Source: Tetranychus cinnabarinus (taxonomy: Eukaryota > Arthropoda > Arachnida > Trombidiformes > Tetranychidae). Taken from it: DNA of 64,000 nucleotides. The notes under the pieces were generated by a model. It saw nothing but the letters and a program-made list of their open reading frames with translations. It did not search any database and was not told the DNA's origin. Below, one piece after another: positions 63,620-64,000 of this stretch. Position 1 is the stretch's first letter. Every line of letters starts with the position of its first letter. The stretch spans positions 744,001 through 808,000 of the forward strand of contig WHVY01000006.1 in NCBI GenBank assembly GCA_022266195.1. Reading direction: 5' to 3'. A program made the translations under genes and the position numbers.

Positions 63620-64000
63620 ATGTGTGAACATGCTGAACTGGTGGCTGAGATGCCAGTTTTGGAGAAAATGTCAACTCAAGAGCGACTCAAATTGGCCCGG
63701 AAAAGGCGAATGCAACAATTAAAGAAGTGGAATCTCCGGGAGAAAGATTTTAACTACAAGAAGAAAACTAATGACACCTATGGAAGACGGAATAAGGGGA
63801 AAAAGACGGACTACAAGGTACATTTTGTTCCAAGTGTGATGCTCCTCGAGGCAGCGGCCAGAAATGATGTTGAAGAAGTGAGAAGACTTTTAATGCTTGG
63901 TGTAAGTCCTGATTCAACTAATGAAGATGGTTTAACTGCTCTTCACCAGTGTTGTATAGATGATAGTGAAGAAATGATGAAATTGTTAATTGAATTTGGT
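63620..64000 (+). CDS. Protein phosphatase 1 regulatory subunit 16-like (MYPT3/TIMAP), 3'-partial
   Basis: 127 codons from the ATG at 63620 to the window end, with no stop. Seen: MCEHAELVAEMPVLEKMSTQ and the basic helix ERLKLARKRRMQQLKKW, typical of PPP1R16A/B. The PP1-docking RVxF-type motif KVHF is at residues 66-69, followed by the first ankyrin repeat (LLEAAARNDVEEVRRLL, NEDGLTALHQCCIDD). It targets the PP1 catalytic subunit; vertebrate relatives are prenylated and membrane-linked. The C-terminal end that would show a CaaX box lies outside the window. Confidence 0.88.
   Translation, partial: MCEHAELVAEMPVLEKMSTQERLKLARKRRMQQLKKWNLREKDFNYKKKTNDTYGRRNKGKKTDYKVHFVPSVMLLEAAARNDVEEVRRLLMLGVSPDSTNEDGLTALHQCCIDDSEEMMKLLIEFG

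Overview
The window is nuclear DNA of an animal. It is AT-rich, carries short spliceosomal introns (about 60-85 bp, one of 1.5 kb) and single-copy animal genes. Gene content and compactness suggest an arthropod. A small-genome mite such as a spider mite is my best guess, on weak evidence.

Left edge (1-5.3 kb): the 3' part of a diacylglycerol lipase alpha gene (+). Right side (51-64 kb): conserved genes for the coatomer alpha subunit (COPA, -), mitochondrial tyrosyl-tRNA synthetase (YARS2, -), the ER chaperone endoplasmin/GRP94 (HSP90B1, +) and the first 127 codons of a PPP1R16-type protein phosphatase 1 regulatory subunit (+, cut by the window end).

Between them (6.6-50.2 kb) lies a tandem array of one intronless family: 13 intact genes of about 354-438 codons, one chimeric gene and at least seven broken copies. 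I read the family as DXO/Rai1 (mRNA 5'-end decapping and quality-control nucleases). The evidence is co-linear motifs: GPxRIxxFS, DxSxxRY, FIC, GQHRIL, AALK, FYRHxxWWA and a C-terminal PPWY. The residues expected to bind metal and RNA in DXO are replaced in every copy, so these look like expanded pseudoenzymes. Two sequence clades are mostly on opposite strands. Much of the array consists of copies of a convergent two-gene module, one of them a clear segmental duplication of about 3.7 kb (22.8-26.6 and 32.2-35.9 kb). Foldback elements, MITE-like hairpins and remnants of other multigene families (BTB, RING/TRAF, GTSF1-like) are scattered between the copies.

The most unusual item is at 48.2-50.2 kb. 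A gene with the promoter and first ~100 codons of a DXO/Rai1-like gene is fused in frame to the second WD40 propeller and alpha-solenoid of the neighbouring COPA gene. A 169-residue solenoid stretch is identical to COPA although the DNA differs at about 17 sites, all synonymous. That pattern points to a functional chimeric protein rather than debris.

A second item is a GTSF1-like (piRNA-pathway) gene at 39.6 kb, with two complete CHHC zinc fingers and an in-frame UAG before an otherwise open C-terminal tail.
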